From contig JAFQPO010000009.1 in NCBI GenBank assembly GCA_017411715.1, forward strand, positions 62,001-126,000: a DNA stretch of 64,000 nucleotides, written 5' to 3'. Shown here piece after piece: positions 41,551 to 51,718 of the stretch (the first letter of the stretch is position 1; each line of letters starts with the position of its first letter). This DNA is from Bacilli bacterium (GTDB taxonomy: Bacteria > Bacillota_I > Bacilli_A > ML615J-28 > CAG-313). The notes under the pieces were generated by a model. That model ran no database searches, was not told the origin of the DNA, and saw only the letters and a program-made list of their open reading frames with translations. The position numbers and the translations under genes were made by a program.

Positions 41551-44500
41551 TTAATTATTATATTGTCCAGGAATTACTGAGAATAATGTAATAGTATTAC
41601 TATATTCACCATTAGAAATGATGATATCACAGCTTACAGCTGTACTATATAATGGTTGAACTTTAACACGACCATTATCTAATACGTATTCTAATGAATT
41701 AGATTTACCTAATACTTTATATCCACTGAAGTTTTTCATAAAGTTATATTCAGCTTCTACTAAGTATAAGAAGTGTTCATAATATAATTTATTATCACGC
41801 ATTGTTTGTGGACAGTTTTTACCGCTGAAGAAGTGGTGAGGTTTAACTCTTGTTAAATCTAAATTATTTTCAATTAATAATTTACCAACTAAGTTAGCAG
41901 TTTTTTGCCATGTCATATAAAGGTCAGAACCAATATTTACGCAAGTTTCAATACCAATACTGTTGTTGTTACCACCATAGTTAGAAACTCTTTCATATGT
42001 ACTACTGTACCATGTCTTACCTAAATAATAGTAACCATCTTCACCCACTTCATAACGAATACCACAGTCATTAATTCTATTATTAGGAACGATTTGTCCA
42101 TTATCACGAGGTGCTTGTAATCCTGTATCATTACCATTGATTAAGAAATTACCAGTTACTTGGTCAATTGTAATTTCAATATCAGTTGTCGGTAATACTT
42201 TAACATTAGTTTTTAATAATCCAAATGCAACACTAGTTCCATCACCAGCATGATATGCAACTTCATCATCTGGAATATGATGATAGATACCATCATTAGC
42301 AGCAGTATAATGCCATGATGTTCCTCCACCACCTTGTTGAACATAATTAGCATGAGCTAAACCATTTGCGCTTTCTGCACTTGAAGCAGTGTCATGAACT
42401 GTAATATATTCAACACTTGTTTTCTTAGTACCAGGTCTGTTATCTTGAGATAAATCAACCATAGCTTCGATAATTGGATTATCATATAAATATAATTTAG
42501 ATACACTTGAATATATATCATGTTTATAAGTAAATTGGTAACCAGTTACATGAATAGCATTTTGAATATAGATATTAGCATTACTTTGTTCTAATACATA
42601 TTTAGTAACTTCATCAATTTCATCTAGAACTGTAACACCAACTGTCATTGATAATTCAGTGCCTTCAGCAGTCGCTGTAATATATGCGATACCTTCTTTA
42701 AGACCAGTTACTCTACCATTGTCAACTGTAGCAACACTTTCATCAGATGATGTCCAAATAATATCTTTTACTTCATCAGTTCCTTCTAATGTCGCATTTA
42801 ACATAATATCATAACTTGTTTGTACCCATGAATAATTTTCATATCTAACTTCAACACGTTTTGCTACATCAACTTCAACGTCAAATTTAGCAGCTAGTTT
42901 ATCATTATGTTTGAAATATGCTTCCACTTGTACAACACCTTTCTTTAATCCTTCCATCATGCCATCTTCAGTAAATCTAAGAACAGCTTCGTTACTTGAT
43001 ACAAAGTATAATTCAGTCACATTACTACGAGCAGGATAGAATGAAATTGGTAATTCTGAAATTGCATATAAATCAGCATGTACTGTGCCATCAACATATG
43101 CATAAAGAGGATAAATTAAATTTTCTTGAACTACTTCATTGTATAAAGGAGTTGCAACTAATCTTTCTTGAGGTTCTTGAACTACTTCATATCCGTCATG
43201 AGTTATCTTAAATGATCCATCACTTATATTATGATAAATGTCAACATTACTTGATAAACCTTTATTATTTAAATTAATTTCAGCTTCAACATCATTAAAA
43301 TCATTGTAAGAAATAGCTAATGATGTATATTGATTTTCAATAGCATCAGATAGATTAGCTTCTAATTTTATTCCTGTGCCAACTAAACCAAATGTGTTAT
43401 ATAAAACATTAATATTTGTTACTAGTTGTGTAGGAGCATAATTACTTACTAATATAGCTGTACCACTAACATTTATAAATTCATTACGGTTAACAAATAA
43501 TTCTTCTGTATCAGCTTCATAGATTTCAATTGCATTTGAATAAACATCTTTGAAGATATTATCAGTAATTTCTACAATACCTAATAATGTAGTAACTACT
43601 ATTGCTCTACTTACAGCTGTTACTGTGTTATTTGTAAATACTAAGCCATCAATTTGTGATGATTGTAGTGCGATATCTTGAATAAATGTATTACCAGTAA
43701 CAACTAGATTTGATCCATTAGCATTAATACCAGGAAGTACATTGTTACCTAATTCAACATTAGATGCTCTAACGATAACAATTTCGGTAAAATCAAAGCC
43801 AAATACTTTCGCACCATTACCAGAAATAGTTACAGAACCAACTTTAACAGATGCTTTTCTATATGCTAGTGAAGATATATTAGCATTATCAGTAACTAAA
43901 GTAATTGCTTTTGAAATAGTAAAGACTTCATTTGAATAATCACCAGCAGCTACATAAATTGTATCACCATCTTGCGCAGCAGATATAGCAGATGCAATTG
44001 TTTGATAACTAGATGGATTAGATTTGTCAACAACTAAGTAATTTGGTTCTTGTTCTACTTCGAATGGATTTGTATATTCATTCCAATTAACAACAGAAAC
44101 TTTAGTACCAGCTTTTATTGAGCTTGCAGGAGCTAAGAAATTATTTGTGATTGATGAAGCATCTAAATTCTTTGTACTATATAATACTTCACCAGGTAAT
44201 AAAGTAATTTTACCAGCTTGTTTATGAACCGCAACAACAGCGCCATCTCTAATTACAACTGCACTATTGCCAAAGTATGATTGACCTAATTTATCTTTAG
44301 CTTCCGCGAAATTAATTGTTAATTTTTCATTTGTGTCATTAATTACAACAGTTGCATATAATGGGTTAGCAATTGTTGCTTGTGCTAATTCTTCGGCTGA
44401 TTCGATTTCAAATACATTACCAGCAAGAATAAACATATTGTAAAGACCATAACTTAATGTATATCCGCTCCAACCTAAAGTTGTACTTGTACCAGCTTCA

Positions 44501-46176
44501 TCACTACTTAAAGTTCTTGCGTCATTATTGTAGAATAAACCTTTTTGATTATTTACTAATACACCAAAATCAATTGATAATTCTTTTGTTAATGTTACAA
44601 GACCACTTGTTAATGTGAATACCACATTTCTCTTTGCAGGATTTAACATTAATTTATTATGTTGTCCAGTTGCTAAATCATGAATACTTGAATCTTGACC
44701 TGCTCCATATTCCCAAGAAGATGTAGCGTTCTCTAATGAAGTTTGAGCAAATTCAAAATCAAATAAAATTTGTAATGGAGTTGCATTTACAATTGATTCT
44801 AATTCATTTTCTAATTCAGATAATGTATGAGCACTATTACCATAATATTCATTAGCAGCCATAATAGCTTTTTCTAATTTTGCGTATGCTTCAGCACTTA
44901 AATGTACTTTAGCAGTTTCATCAAGTTTTAAATATGCATCTAATGTACTCTTAACAACTTCTGCTTGAGCATCTGCACTAATTGTTTCAGGTAATAATTT
45001 TACAACAGCTTCAAAGTCTCTAATGATTTCTTTTATATTTTGAACTGTTGATTGTAATGTAGCAACTTTCTTTAAAATGCTATTTAAAGTAGATGCTTTT
45101 TTAACTAAGCCTTTAGCTTGTTCATTCATTGCATCATATTTAGCACTAACTTCAAGAATAGTTAATACATCTGTATAAACAGGTACAGTTGGTAAACTTA
45201 AAATTAAAGCATCCATTTCTGAAGCATCAGCTTTATCTACTTCATATTGTGCAAGAGCTGCAGCAAGTTCTGCTTCTTTTGCTTCTAGAACACTAAGTTT
45301 TGTTACTAAATTACGAACATCATAATCACTAGTACGATATAAATCTCTTGTGGCTTTAACTAGTTTTTCATCACTGTATTTGATTACTTGTGGTAATGCA
45401 GAAATTGTAGCATCAATAATAGACGCTTTTAATAGTTCTGCTTTTTCAACTAAAATTAAAGCTTGACTTTCTAATGTTGCAAGTTGTGAAAGTAATTCAT
45501 TTGCTTTAGCAATATGCGCACTTGGTTCTAATTCTTCTGAAAGTAATGCATCAACTGCTTCATCAAATTTCTTAGCAGCTTCTACGTTAGCAAGTTCTTC
45601 AGCAGATAAAGTTACCACAACTTTAGCAACTGCAACATATTCACCATATGTAGCAGTGATTGTTACTTCACCAGGTTTAACAGCAATTAATCTAGTACCG
45701 CTAACTTTAGCAATTGCTTTATCACTAGATGCAAAAGATACATCTTCTAAAGCAATTCCATTTTCTAAAGTCATCTCGATATAGATAGAATCACCTTTAT
45801 TTAATTCATAAGTAGATTCTTTAAATAAGAATCCTTCGTTAATTTTAACACTAACATTGACTACAGCACTTAAATTTAATCCAGCATGAGTAGCAGTTAA
45901 AGTTGAATACCCTTTTTTAAGAGCAGTTATATTTAATCCACTAACTTCTAAAACTTCAGGATTAGATGCAGTTAAAACAACATCAGCTAGATTAACATCA
46001 GAACTAACAGTTAAATTAACAGTCTTTGTTTGACCAACAAAAAGTTCATAACTTGGATCAGCAAATTTTAATGATGATTGTGTAGCAGGAGTAGTTCCAC
46101 ATGCACTAACAACAACTAAAACAAATACTAATACTAAGCTATATAAACTTCTAAATAATATATTTTTAGTTTTCAT
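41551..46176 (-). CDS. Giant surface lipoprotein: Big-like, beta-helix, N-acetylmuramoyl-L-alanine amidase
   Basis: 1541 residues. Lipoprotein signal with VVSAC (Cys26). Domains in order: two bacterial Ig-like (Big_2-type) domains to about 190; helical tandem repeats 190-470; a beta-rich domain 480-700; a right-handed parallel beta-helix 712-995 opening with YQTIASAISAAQDGDTIYVA; two more Ig-like regions (about 1030-1185); and an amidase_2/PGRP domain from about 1250 (VHDTASS, WHYTA, later KPHHFFSGKNCPQ near 1445) with His, His and Cys ligands for zinc. It probably binds a polymer and cuts peptidoglycan stem peptides at the cell surface. Promoter TTGCAA-17-TATAAT at 46225-46197. Confidence 0.88.
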   Translation of the reverse strand: MKTKNILFRSLYSLVLVFVLVVVSACGTTPATQSSLKFADPSYELFVGQTKTVNLTVSSDVNLADVVLTASNPEVLEVSGLNITALKKGYSTLTATHAGLNLSAVVNVSVKINEGFLFKESTYELNKGDSIYIEMTLENGIALEDVSFASSDKAIAKVSGTRLIAVKPGEVTITATYGEYVAVAKVVVTLSAEELANVEAAKKFDEAVDALLSEELEPSAHIAKANELLSQLATLESQALILVEKAELLKASIIDATISALPQVIKYSDEKLVKATRDLYRTSDYDVRNLVTKLSVLEAKEAELAAALAQYEVDKADASEMDALILSLPTVPVYTDVLTILEVSAKYDAMNEQAKGLVKKASTLNSILKKVATLQSTVQNIKEIIRDFEAVVKLLPETISADAQAEVVKSTLDAYLKLDETAKVHLSAEAYAKLEKAIMAANEYYGNSAHTLSELENELESIVNATPLQILFDFEFAQTSLENATSSWEYGAGQDSSIHDLATGQHNKLMLNPAKRNVVFTLTSGLVTLTKELSIDFGVLVNNQKGLFYNNDARTLSSDEAGTSTTLGWSGYTLSYGLYNMFILAGNVFEIESAEELAQATIANPLYATVVINDTNEKLTINFAEAKDKLGQSYFGNSAVVIRDGAVVAVHKQAGKITLLPGEVLYSTKNLDASSITNNFLAPASSIKAGTKVSVVNWNEYTNPFEVEQEPNYLVVDKSNPSSYQTIASAISAAQDGDTIYVAAGDYSNEVFTISKAITLVTDNANISSLAYRKASVKVGSVTISGNGAKVFGFDFTEIVIVRASNVELGNNVLPGINANGSNLVVTGNTFIQDIALQSSQIDGLVFTNNTVTAVSRAIVVTTLLGIVEITDNIFKDVYSNAIEIYEADTEELFVNRNEFINVSGTAILVSNYAPTQLVTNINVLYNTFGLVGTGIKLEANLSDAIENQYTSLAISYNDFNDVEAEINLNNKGLSSNVDIYHNISDGSFKITHDGYEVVQEPQERLVATPLYNEVVQENLIYPLYAYVDGTVHADLYAISELPISFYPARSNVTELYFVSSNEAVLRFTEDGMMEGLKKGVVQVEAYFKHNDKLAAKFDVEVDVAKRVEVRYENYSWVQTSYDIMLNATLEGTDEVKDIIWTSSDESVATVDNGRVTGLKEGIAYITATAEGTELSMTVGVTVLDEIDEVTKYVLEQSNANIYIQNAIHVTGYQFTYKHDIYSSVSKLYLYDNPIIEAMVDLSQDNRPGTKKTSVEYITVHDTASSAESANGLAHANYVQQGGGGTSWHYTAANDGIYHHIPDDEVAYHAGDGTSVAFGLLKTNVKVLPTTDIEITIDQVTGNFLINGNDTGLQAPRDNGQIVPNNRINDCGIRYEVGEDGYYYLGKTWYSSTYERVSNYGGNNNSIGIETCVNIGSDLYMTWQKTANLVGKLLIENNLDLTRVKPHHFFSGKNCPQTMRDNKLYYEHFLYLVEAEYNFMKNFSGYKVLGKSNSLEYVLDNGRVKVQPLYSTAVSCDIIISNGEYSNTITLFSVIPGQYNN

Positions 46177-46196
46177 AATCCACCTCTTTCATGCAT

Positions 46197-46225
46197 ATTA
46201 TACCACTTATGAAAACGTTTTGCAA
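46197..46225 (-). promoter_or_regulatory. Promoter of the giant amidase gene with cre-like palindrome
   Basis: TTGCAA (46225-46220), 17 bp, TATAAT (46202-46197). The spacer holds TGAAAACGTTTTGCA (46210-46224), resembling a CcpA cre site but with one extra base in one half. Promoter good; cre assignment weak. Confidence 0.6.
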
Positions 46226-46337
46226 ATATTTCGTTATTAAAATAATTTCAGAGTTAAAATCAGTTTAAAAATGAATTATTAAAAAAAGTAACCAAAACAT
46301 TTGTTAAACAAATTTTTCCTATCAATTTATATAAAAT

Positions 46338-46366
46338 AAAAAAAGAGGATTTAACCTCTTTTTAAA
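46338..46366 (-). terminator. Terminator after the 46388 gene
   Basis: AAAGAGG-ATTTAA-CCTCTTT stem with A/U-rich flanks. Confidence 0.75.
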
Positions 46367-46387
46367 ATAAGTGAACAAAAATTACTT

Positions 46388-46837
46388 TTAATGACTTGTT
46401 GTATATTTAGCTGTATGGATTCTAGTTTCTTCTTTTGATTCAGTAGTTTCAAAATATTCTCTAGCAGCTTCTACTATTATAAATAAGCTACTTATCCATA
46501 AGATCGTTGTACCAATACCACCTAAAACTAGGTATGGTATGGTCCACATTTGACCAATTAAGAAACCACATACTACATATTCAACTAAACCAACTAACAT
46601 CATAACTCCACCTACTAAAGGCGAATAGTATGCTACTGCAGAAGCTATTACACCAATAACTCCACCAGCAATTGCCATTACCGCAATCACGATACTCATA
46701 GCACCAAAATCGAATCTATATCCATTAAACCATGCTCCGCCTAATGCAAAATATGCAACTGCGAAACAAGATATTAGATTTAAAATAGCGCCTATTACGC
46801 CTAAAACAAATGGGAATTTATTTCTTTTATATTTCAT
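46388..46837 (-). CDS. Four-helix membrane protein, unknown
   Basis: 149 residues with four membrane segments (about 10-30, 46-70, 72-92, 100-122) and a short polar tail (TTESKEETRIHTAKY). Glycine-rich membrane segments resemble small DUF4064-like proteins, but I do not assign a family. Stands alone between rpsD and the amidase gene. Confidence 0.7.
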   Translation of the reverse strand: MKYKRNKFPFVLGVIGAILNLISCFAVAYFALGGAWFNGYRFDFGAMSIVIAVMAIAGGVIGVIASAVAYYSPLVGGVMMLVGLVEYVVCGFLIGQMWTIPYLVLGGIGTTILWISSLFIIVEAAREYFETTESKEETRIHTAKYTTSH

Positions 46838-46913
46838 ATATTCCTCCTATTTTTGTTCAATATATTTTGTGCTAAGAATTTTAATAAATACATTAAACCT
46901 TTTTTTGGTAAAT

Positions 46914-46941
46914 AAAAAAGTTCCCTTTCGGGAACTTATAC
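46914..46941 (-). terminator. Terminator of rpsD
   Basis: AAGTTCCC-GAAA-GGGAACTT hairpin followed by U6. Confidence 0.9.
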
Positions 46942-46956
46942 TGCTTATTAAATTTT

Positions 46957-47556
46957 TTATCTGTTGTAGAATTCAACGATAAGATTTTCACGAACATCAG
47001 TTAAGATTTCGCTTCTTTCAGGATAGCGAACAAATGTACCTGTTTGTGAATTTTCTTCGAAAGAAACAAATGGAACTCTAGATACAGTTGCTTCTAATGC
47101 ATCTTTAACGATTTGTAATCCTTTTGAAGATTGTTTTAAACTAATTTGTTGACCAGGTTTAACTAAGATAGAAGCGATATCAGCTTTTTTACCATCTAGT
47201 AAAACGTGACCATGGTTTACTAATTGACGAGCTTGACGACGAGTAGTCGCAAATCCTAAACGATATACAAGGTTATCTAATCTTGATTCTAATAAGAATA
47301 AGAAGTTATCCCCTTGTTTACCAGGTAATTTAGCAGCTTTATCAAATAAAGTTCTAAATTGTTTTTCGTTAACACCATATGTGAAACGAACTTTTTGTTT
47401 TTCTTGAAGTTGTAACCCATATTCAGAAAGTTTTGCACGACGTTGACCATGTTGTCCTGGTGCATATGGGCGTTTTTGTAATTCTTTACCATTTTCTAAA
47501 ATAGAAAATTTTAATCTTCTTGATTGTTTCCAAGAAGGTCCTGTGTAACGTGCCAT
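46957..47556 (-). CDS. rpsD: 30S ribosomal protein S4
   Basis: 199 residues from ATG 47556 ([15 protein letters not shown]), with AAAGGAG upstream; the frame extends 16 codons further but lacks a ribosome binding site. Contains the S4 RNA-binding domain ([20 protein letters not shown], then [14 protein letters not shown]). Free-standing rpsD with a long structured leader is the Bacilli arrangement, where S4 represses its own synthesis. Confidence 0.97.
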   Translation of the reverse strand: MARYTGPSWKQSRRLKFSILENGKELQKRPYAPGQHGQRRAKLSEYGLQLQEKQKVRFTYGVNEKQFRTLFDKAAKLPGKQGDNFLFLLESRLDNLVYRLGFATTRRQARQLVNHGHVLLDGKKADIASILVKPGQQISLKQSSKGLQIVKDALEATVSRVPFVSFEENSQTGTFVRYPERSEILTDVRENLIVEFYNR

Positions 47557-47598
47557 GTTATTTTCTCCTTTAATATATATTTTTTTGTGGATAAAAAT

Positions 47599-47717
47599 AT
47601 TCAACTTCTTTTAAATGCATAGACCATCTTATTGTTTTCTCCTAAGCAGCGAGGATACTAACATCCTAAAGTGATAATCTAAAATCAAATAATGGTTGAA
47701 TGCTGCCTTTATCGCAC
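47599..47717 (-). ncRNA. S4-type autoregulatory leader of rpsD with pseudoknot
   Basis: The minus-strand leader between promoter and rpsD can form interleaved stems: GTGCGATAA (47717-47709) with TTATCAC (47677-47671), and GCAGC (47706-47702) with GCTGC (47650-47646), plus a hairpin GGATG/TATCC (47666-47653). The order 1-2-1'-2' is a pseudoknot. Bacillus rpsD has a structured leader bound by S4, so an S4 regulatory RNA is likely. Exact ends are estimated. Confidence 0.65.
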
Positions 47718-47724
47718 CTATAAT

Positions 47725-47753
47725 ATTATACTCTTTTTTAATCAAAAAGTCAA
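47725..47753 (-). promoter_or_regulatory. Promoter of rpsD
   Basis: TTGACT (47753-47748), 17 bp, TATAAT (47730-47725) on the minus strand, giving a leader of roughly 160 bases. Confidence 0.85.
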
Positions 47754-47765
47754 ATGATATGAGTA

Positions 47766-49139
47766 TTATTGATAATCTTCTTTAATTACCCTAATTACTT
47801 CTTCTGCCATCTTTTCCATCCCCGCTTTATTCGGATGAACAGAATCTCCTAAGTATGTGTTTGCATTATCGTAATTAATTATACTAGCAAGTTCTATTAC
47901 TTTACAATTATTATTAACAGCTATATTTCTAATTATTTCATTATAATCATTTAAACGTTCTTCTATTGTTGCATTTTGCACATCAGCAGTAAGTGTACAT
48001 AAATATATTTTAGTATTTGGACTAATTTGTTTTACTAAATTAATCATTGTTTGATATGCTCTTTGAAATTCGTCATTTTTAACTGCGTAACTACAGTCAT
48101 TAGCTCCTATTAAAATAACTAATACATCAGGTTTTTGTGATTCTTGATTAATTATGTTTTTAACTCTATTTAAGCTACTTGCGCTAGAAGCAGCACCGCC
48201 TGATACTTTTGATCCGCTATATGAATTATTCATACAAAGTTTAGCATTAAGTCCTGTAATTACTTTATGCCACCATGTATCTTCTACATTCATAACATCA
48301 TTATGAATATATGGATAAAAACATGCATATCCATCAGGAATATATCCTAAATATGTTGATATACTATCACCGATAAACGAAATATATGTATTTTCTAAAG
48401 TTGCTTTTTCCCATTTAGCATATAAAGTTAAAGCACCTGTATTAGTTTTTTCTATTTGTTTAATTGATTCATTTGTAAATTCCGCATTATCATAGAAGCC
48501 TCTAAAATAATATCCATCTTTAACCGGATCAACAAGCTGATATTCTTTACTAGGTATATATCTAGTTGGGGCATCACTCGGTAAAACCCCTCCATCTAAA
48601 TAATATATGATATCTTCATATGGAGCAACATCTTGCCATTTAGCATATAAAGTAATATGTCTATTATTTGTTAAAGGTAGTTTTTCATATACATTACCTT
48701 CAAAACTTTCATTATCATACCAACCTAAAAACTTATGATATTCTTTTTCAGGAGCTACTAGTGGTGTATCATAACCAAAGATATGTTCTCTTGGATATTC
48801 AGCACTGAAATTACCACCATCTAAATCATAATATATTTGATACTTTTTACCTATTCTTTCCCAATTAGCATATATAGTTATTGTTCTATCGAAAAGGTAA
48901 TCACTTGTGATAATTGTTCCATCTTCTAAAGTCCAGTTTAAAAATATATAGTTTTCTTTTTGTGGACTTGGTAAATTAATTGTCCCCACTTCATATTCTA
49001 TGGGTAACTCCTCTGTAAAAATACCACCATATGTCTCATAATAAATAGTTATTTTTGTTTTTTCCTCTTGTTGTTTTGTACCACAACCAGAGACGAATAT
49101 TAAAAAGAAAAGAATCAATAATGATATAACTTTTTTCAT
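47766..49139 (-). CDS. Lipoprotein with three InlB-type repeats and SGNH hydrolase domain
   Basis: 457 residues. Lipoprotein signal VSGC (Cys19). Three Listeria-Bacteroides (Flg_new/InlB B-type) repeats follow at about 30-95, 97-170 and 173-245, each ending in Y-A-N/K-W. Residues about 250-457 are an SGNH/GDSL hydrolase: block I IGDSIS, block III IGANDC, and block V DSVHPN with catalytic Asp/His. These surface enzymes usually deacetylate polysaccharides or cut esters. It stands alone after the pgk-tpiA terminator. Confidence 0.85.
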   Translation of the reverse strand: MKKVISLLILFFLIFVSGCGTKQQEEKTKITIYYETYGGIFTEELPIEYEVGTINLPSPQKENYIFLNWTLEDGTIITSDYLFDRTITIYANWERIGKKYQIYYDLDGGNFSAEYPREHIFGYDTPLVAPEKEYHKFLGWYDNESFEGNVYEKLPLTNNRHITLYAKWQDVAPYEDIIYYLDGGVLPSDAPTRYIPSKEYQLVDPVKDGYYFRGFYDNAEFTNESIKQIEKTNTGALTLYAKWEKATLENTYISFIGDSISTYLGYIPDGYACFYPYIHNDVMNVEDTWWHKVITGLNAKLCMNNSYSGSKVSGGAASSASSLNRVKNIINQESQKPDVLVILIGANDCSYAVKNDEFQRAYQTMINLVKQISPNTKIYLCTLTADVQNATIEERLNDYNEIIRNIAVNNNCKVIELASIINYDNANTYLGDSVHPNKAGMEKMAEEVIRVIKEDYQ

Positions 49140-49152
49140 AAATACTCCTTTT

Positions 49153-49190
49153 TAAAAATTGGGAATAAATCTATTTGATTTACTCCCAAT
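49153..49190 (-). terminator. Terminator of pgk-tpiA
   Basis: GGGAGTAAATC-AAATA-GATTTATTCCC followed by U5 on the minus strand. Confidence 0.85.
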
Positions 49191-49196
49191 ATTCTA

Positions 49197-49961
49197 TTAT
49201 TTAATATAGTCAAGAGCGATTTGTGCAAAATATACAAAATCACTTGCTACTAAACTAGCCCCACCAATTAATGCTCCATCGATATCAGGTTGTTGCATTA
49301 ACTCAGCGATATTACCAGTTTTAACACTTCCACCATATTGAACACGCATTGCTTCAGATACTTCTTCACCATATAATTCTTTAACAAGACTACGGATATA
49401 CCCACAAGTTTCATTAGCCATTTCAGGAGTAGCAGTTTTACCAGTACCGATTGCCCAGATTGGTTCATAAGCAATAACTAATTCTTTAACTTGTTCAGCA
49501 GTTAATCCTTCTAAATCTTTAAGAATTTGTTCTTTAATTACGGCTTCAGTTTGACCAGATTCACGTTCTTCTAAATGTTCACCTACACATAAAATTGGTA
49601 CTAAACCATGTTTATATGCGGCATGTAGTTTTTTATTAACTGATTCATCAGTTTCATTAAACATCGCACGACGTTCACTATGTCCAATGATTACATATGT
49701 TACACCTAAAGATGTAAGCATTGCTGGAGCAACTTCACCAGTGAAAGCTCCGCATTCTTCAAAGTGCATATTTTGAGCGCCAATTCTTAAATTTTCACCT
49801 TGACGTTTAACAAGACATCTTAATACTGGAAATGGTGCACAGATTACTGTATCAACATCTTCTAATGAAGGCATACGATTATTTACTTGATAAATGAAAT
49901 CTAATGCTTCATCTCTAGTTTTAAACATTTTCCAGTTACCAGCGATAATAGGTTTTCTCAT
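49197..49961 (-). CDS. tpiA: Triosephosphate isomerase
   Basis: 254 residues from ATG 49961 ([15 protein letters not shown]), with AAGGAAGGT upstream inside the end of pgk. Catalytic Lys in GNWKM, His in IIGHSERR and Glu in [11 protein letters not shown] are present, as is GGASL near the C-terminus. Glycolysis; co-transcribed with pgk, 13-base gap. Confidence 0.98.
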   Translation of the reverse strand: MRKPIIAGNWKMFKTRDEALDFIYQVNNRMPSLEDVDTVICAPFPVLRCLVKRQGENLRIGAQNMHFEECGAFTGEVAPAMLTSLGVTYVIIGHSERRAMFNETDESVNKKLHAAYKHGLVPILCVGEHLEERESGQTEAVIKEQILKDLEGLTAEQVKELVIAYEPIWAIGTGKTATPEMANETCGYIRSLVKELYGEEVSEAMRVQYGGSVKTGNIAELMQQPDIDGALIGGASLVASDFVYFAQIALDYIK

Positions 49962-49974
49962 GTTTAGACCTTCC

Positions 49975-51168
49975 TTATTTTTCATTTAAGCAAGCTACAC
50001 CTGGTAATGATTTACCTTCTAAGTATTCTAAGCTTGCTCCACCACCTGTAGAAATGTGGCTGAATTTTTCTTGATATCCTAAATTAATTGCAGCTGATGC
50101 AGAATCACCACCACCAATAATTGTAGTAGCACCTTCTAACCCTGCTAACATTTCACAAACACCGATTGTTCCTTTTGCGAAACGTTCAAATTCGAATACA
50201 CCCATAGGGCCATTCCATACAACAGTTTTAGCACCTTCTAATTCTTTTGCGAATAATTCAAGAGTAGCAGGACCTACGTCAAGACCCATTTCATCATCTT
50301 GGATTTCAGATGTTAAAGAAACACGTGCTTCAGCGTCTTCAGCAAATTCTTTAGTAACAACTGTATCTTGAGGTAAGATTAATTTACCTTGTGCTTTTTC
50401 TAATAAGCTTTTTGCGAATTCTACGAAATCATCTTCGCATTTTGATAAACCAACATTTTTACCTTGTGCTTTATAGAATGTATATGCCATAGCACCACCG
50501 ATAACAACTTTATCAGCTTTAGTTAATAAGTTTTCAATAACAGAAATTTTATCAGATACTTTAGCTCCACCTAAAATAGCAACAAATGGACGAACTGGAT
50601 TATCTACAGCTTCACCAATAAATTTAATTTCTTTTTCTAATAAGAAACCAGCAACGCTATCTTTGATATTTGATGCAATACCAACGTTAGATGCATGTGC
50701 ACGGTGTGCAGTACCAAATGCGTCATTTACAAATACGTCACCTAAACTTGCCCAATAAGCACCAAGTTCTGGATCATTTTTAGATTCTTTTTTACCTTCG
50801 ATATCTTCGAAACGAGTGTTTTCAAACATAACAATTTCTGATTCTTTCATTTCATTAATTGCTTGTTCTAATTCTGCACCTCTAGTTTGTGCAATAAATG
50901 TAACTGGTTGATTTAATAATTCAGCAAGTCTTTTTGCAACAGGTGCAAGTGAAGATTTAGCTTTATCTTCTTCAGTTTTAACACGACCTAAGTGAGAGAA
51001 TAAAATAACTTTAGCTTTTTGTTCTAAAGCATATTTAATTGTAGGAAGAGCTTGAACGATACGATTATCGTCTGTAATAACTCCTTCTTTCATAGGCACG
51101 TTAAAGTCAACTCTCATTAAGACTTTTTTGCCAGTTAATTGAATGTCTTTGATACTCTTTTTTGCCAT
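49975..51168 (-). CDS. pgk: Phosphoglycerate kinase
   Basis: 397 residues, normal length. RVDFNVP (about 18-24), the DDNRI segment, FSHLGRV, and the C-terminal nucleotide motif GGGDSASAA with [16 protein letters not shown]-type ending. Glycolytic ATP production. First gene of the pgk-tpiA pair; gapA is not adjacent. Confidence 0.98.
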   Translation of the reverse strand: MAKKSIKDIQLTGKKVLMRVDFNVPMKEGVITDDNRIVQALPTIKYALEQKAKVILFSHLGRVKTEEDKAKSSLAPVAKRLAELLNQPVTFIAQTRGAELEQAINEMKESEIVMFENTRFEDIEGKKESKNDPELGAYWASLGDVFVNDAFGTAHRAHASNVGIASNIKDSVAGFLLEKEIKFIGEAVDNPVRPFVAILGGAKVSDKISVIENLLTKADKVVIGGAMAYTFYKAQGKNVGLSKCEDDFVEFAKSLLEKAQGKLILPQDTVVTKEFAEDAEARVSLTSEIQDDEMGLDVGPATLELFAKELEGAKTVVWNGPMGVFEFERFAKGTIGVCEMLAGLEGATTIIGGGDSASAAINLGYQEKFSHISTGGGASLEYLEGKSLPGVACLNEK

Positions 51169-51247
51169 AATATTTACCTTTCTTTCTATTATTCTATCTT
51201 ATATATTCTACCTCATAAATCGTTTTTTTGCAAGTAAAATGTATGTA

Positions 51248-51652
51248 TCATAATTTATTCAAAAGAATGATTGCTTTTTTATAATAAGATTTTATCTTTC
51301 GGTAAGCTATATTCAAAACTATTTTTTCATTGTTTACAAAAGTTATGTAAGTAGATTTATCATTTCCTTCCATGTTAACAATGTTTTTAACATTAATAAA
51401 ATAATTATTGTTATCTTTAAGTGCGTTGATATAAAACAACACTAAATCATTATTAACATATATTGGTGTATGTTTGATCCAGCCGTATTTTCTTTTAACT
51501 GCTTTTATTCTTCCATCTAATGTTGATAAGTTCTCTATGCATAACTCTTCTATATATCTTTTCCATGAGATATTAATTTTCGAAATAGTATTTGACAAAA
51601 CATATATTTCATTATTATTTTCAACTTTTATATAAAATATTTTTTCTTTCAT
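51248..51652 (-). CDS. ComK-like protein
   Basis: 134 residues, shorter than B. subtilis ComK (192). The central part follows the ComK pattern: a CIENLSTLDGRI segment (38-49), KHTPIYVNNDLVLFY (60-74), an INVKNI strand (86-91), and ITFVNNEKIVLNI then Q/Y-rich helix to the end. ComK activates competence genes in Bacilli. The matching is by eye and the sequence is divergent; the C-terminal tail is missing. Stands alone between pgk and the msmK terminator. Confidence 0.6.
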   Translation of the reverse strand: MKEKIFYIKVENNNEIYVLSNTISKINISWKRYIEELCIENLSTLDGRIKAVKRKYGWIKHTPIYVNNDLVLFYINALKDNNNYFINVKNIVNMEGNDKSTYITFVNNEKIVLNIAYRKIKSYYKKAIILLNKL

Positions 51653-51666
51653 ATCCCCTCAATAAG

Positions 51667-51693
51667 AAAACCACGAGATAATCTCGCGGTTTA
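51667..51693 (-). terminator. Terminator of msmK
   Basis: AAACCGCGAGA-TTA-TCTCGTGGTTT hairpin with short U tail, between the msmK stop and the ComK-like gene start. Confidence 0.7.
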
Positions 51694-51718
51694 ATTCTAA
51701 TTATTCAATTGAATTGAA

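Noticed and set aside
47584-47592. DnaA box TTATCCACA before rpsD (and another at 15190-15198)
   Set aside because: Single, widely spaced boxes inside a leader and a gene. No cluster or AT-rich unwinding region next to dnaA, so no origin is called, even though mnmG-rsmG-soj often lies near oriC.
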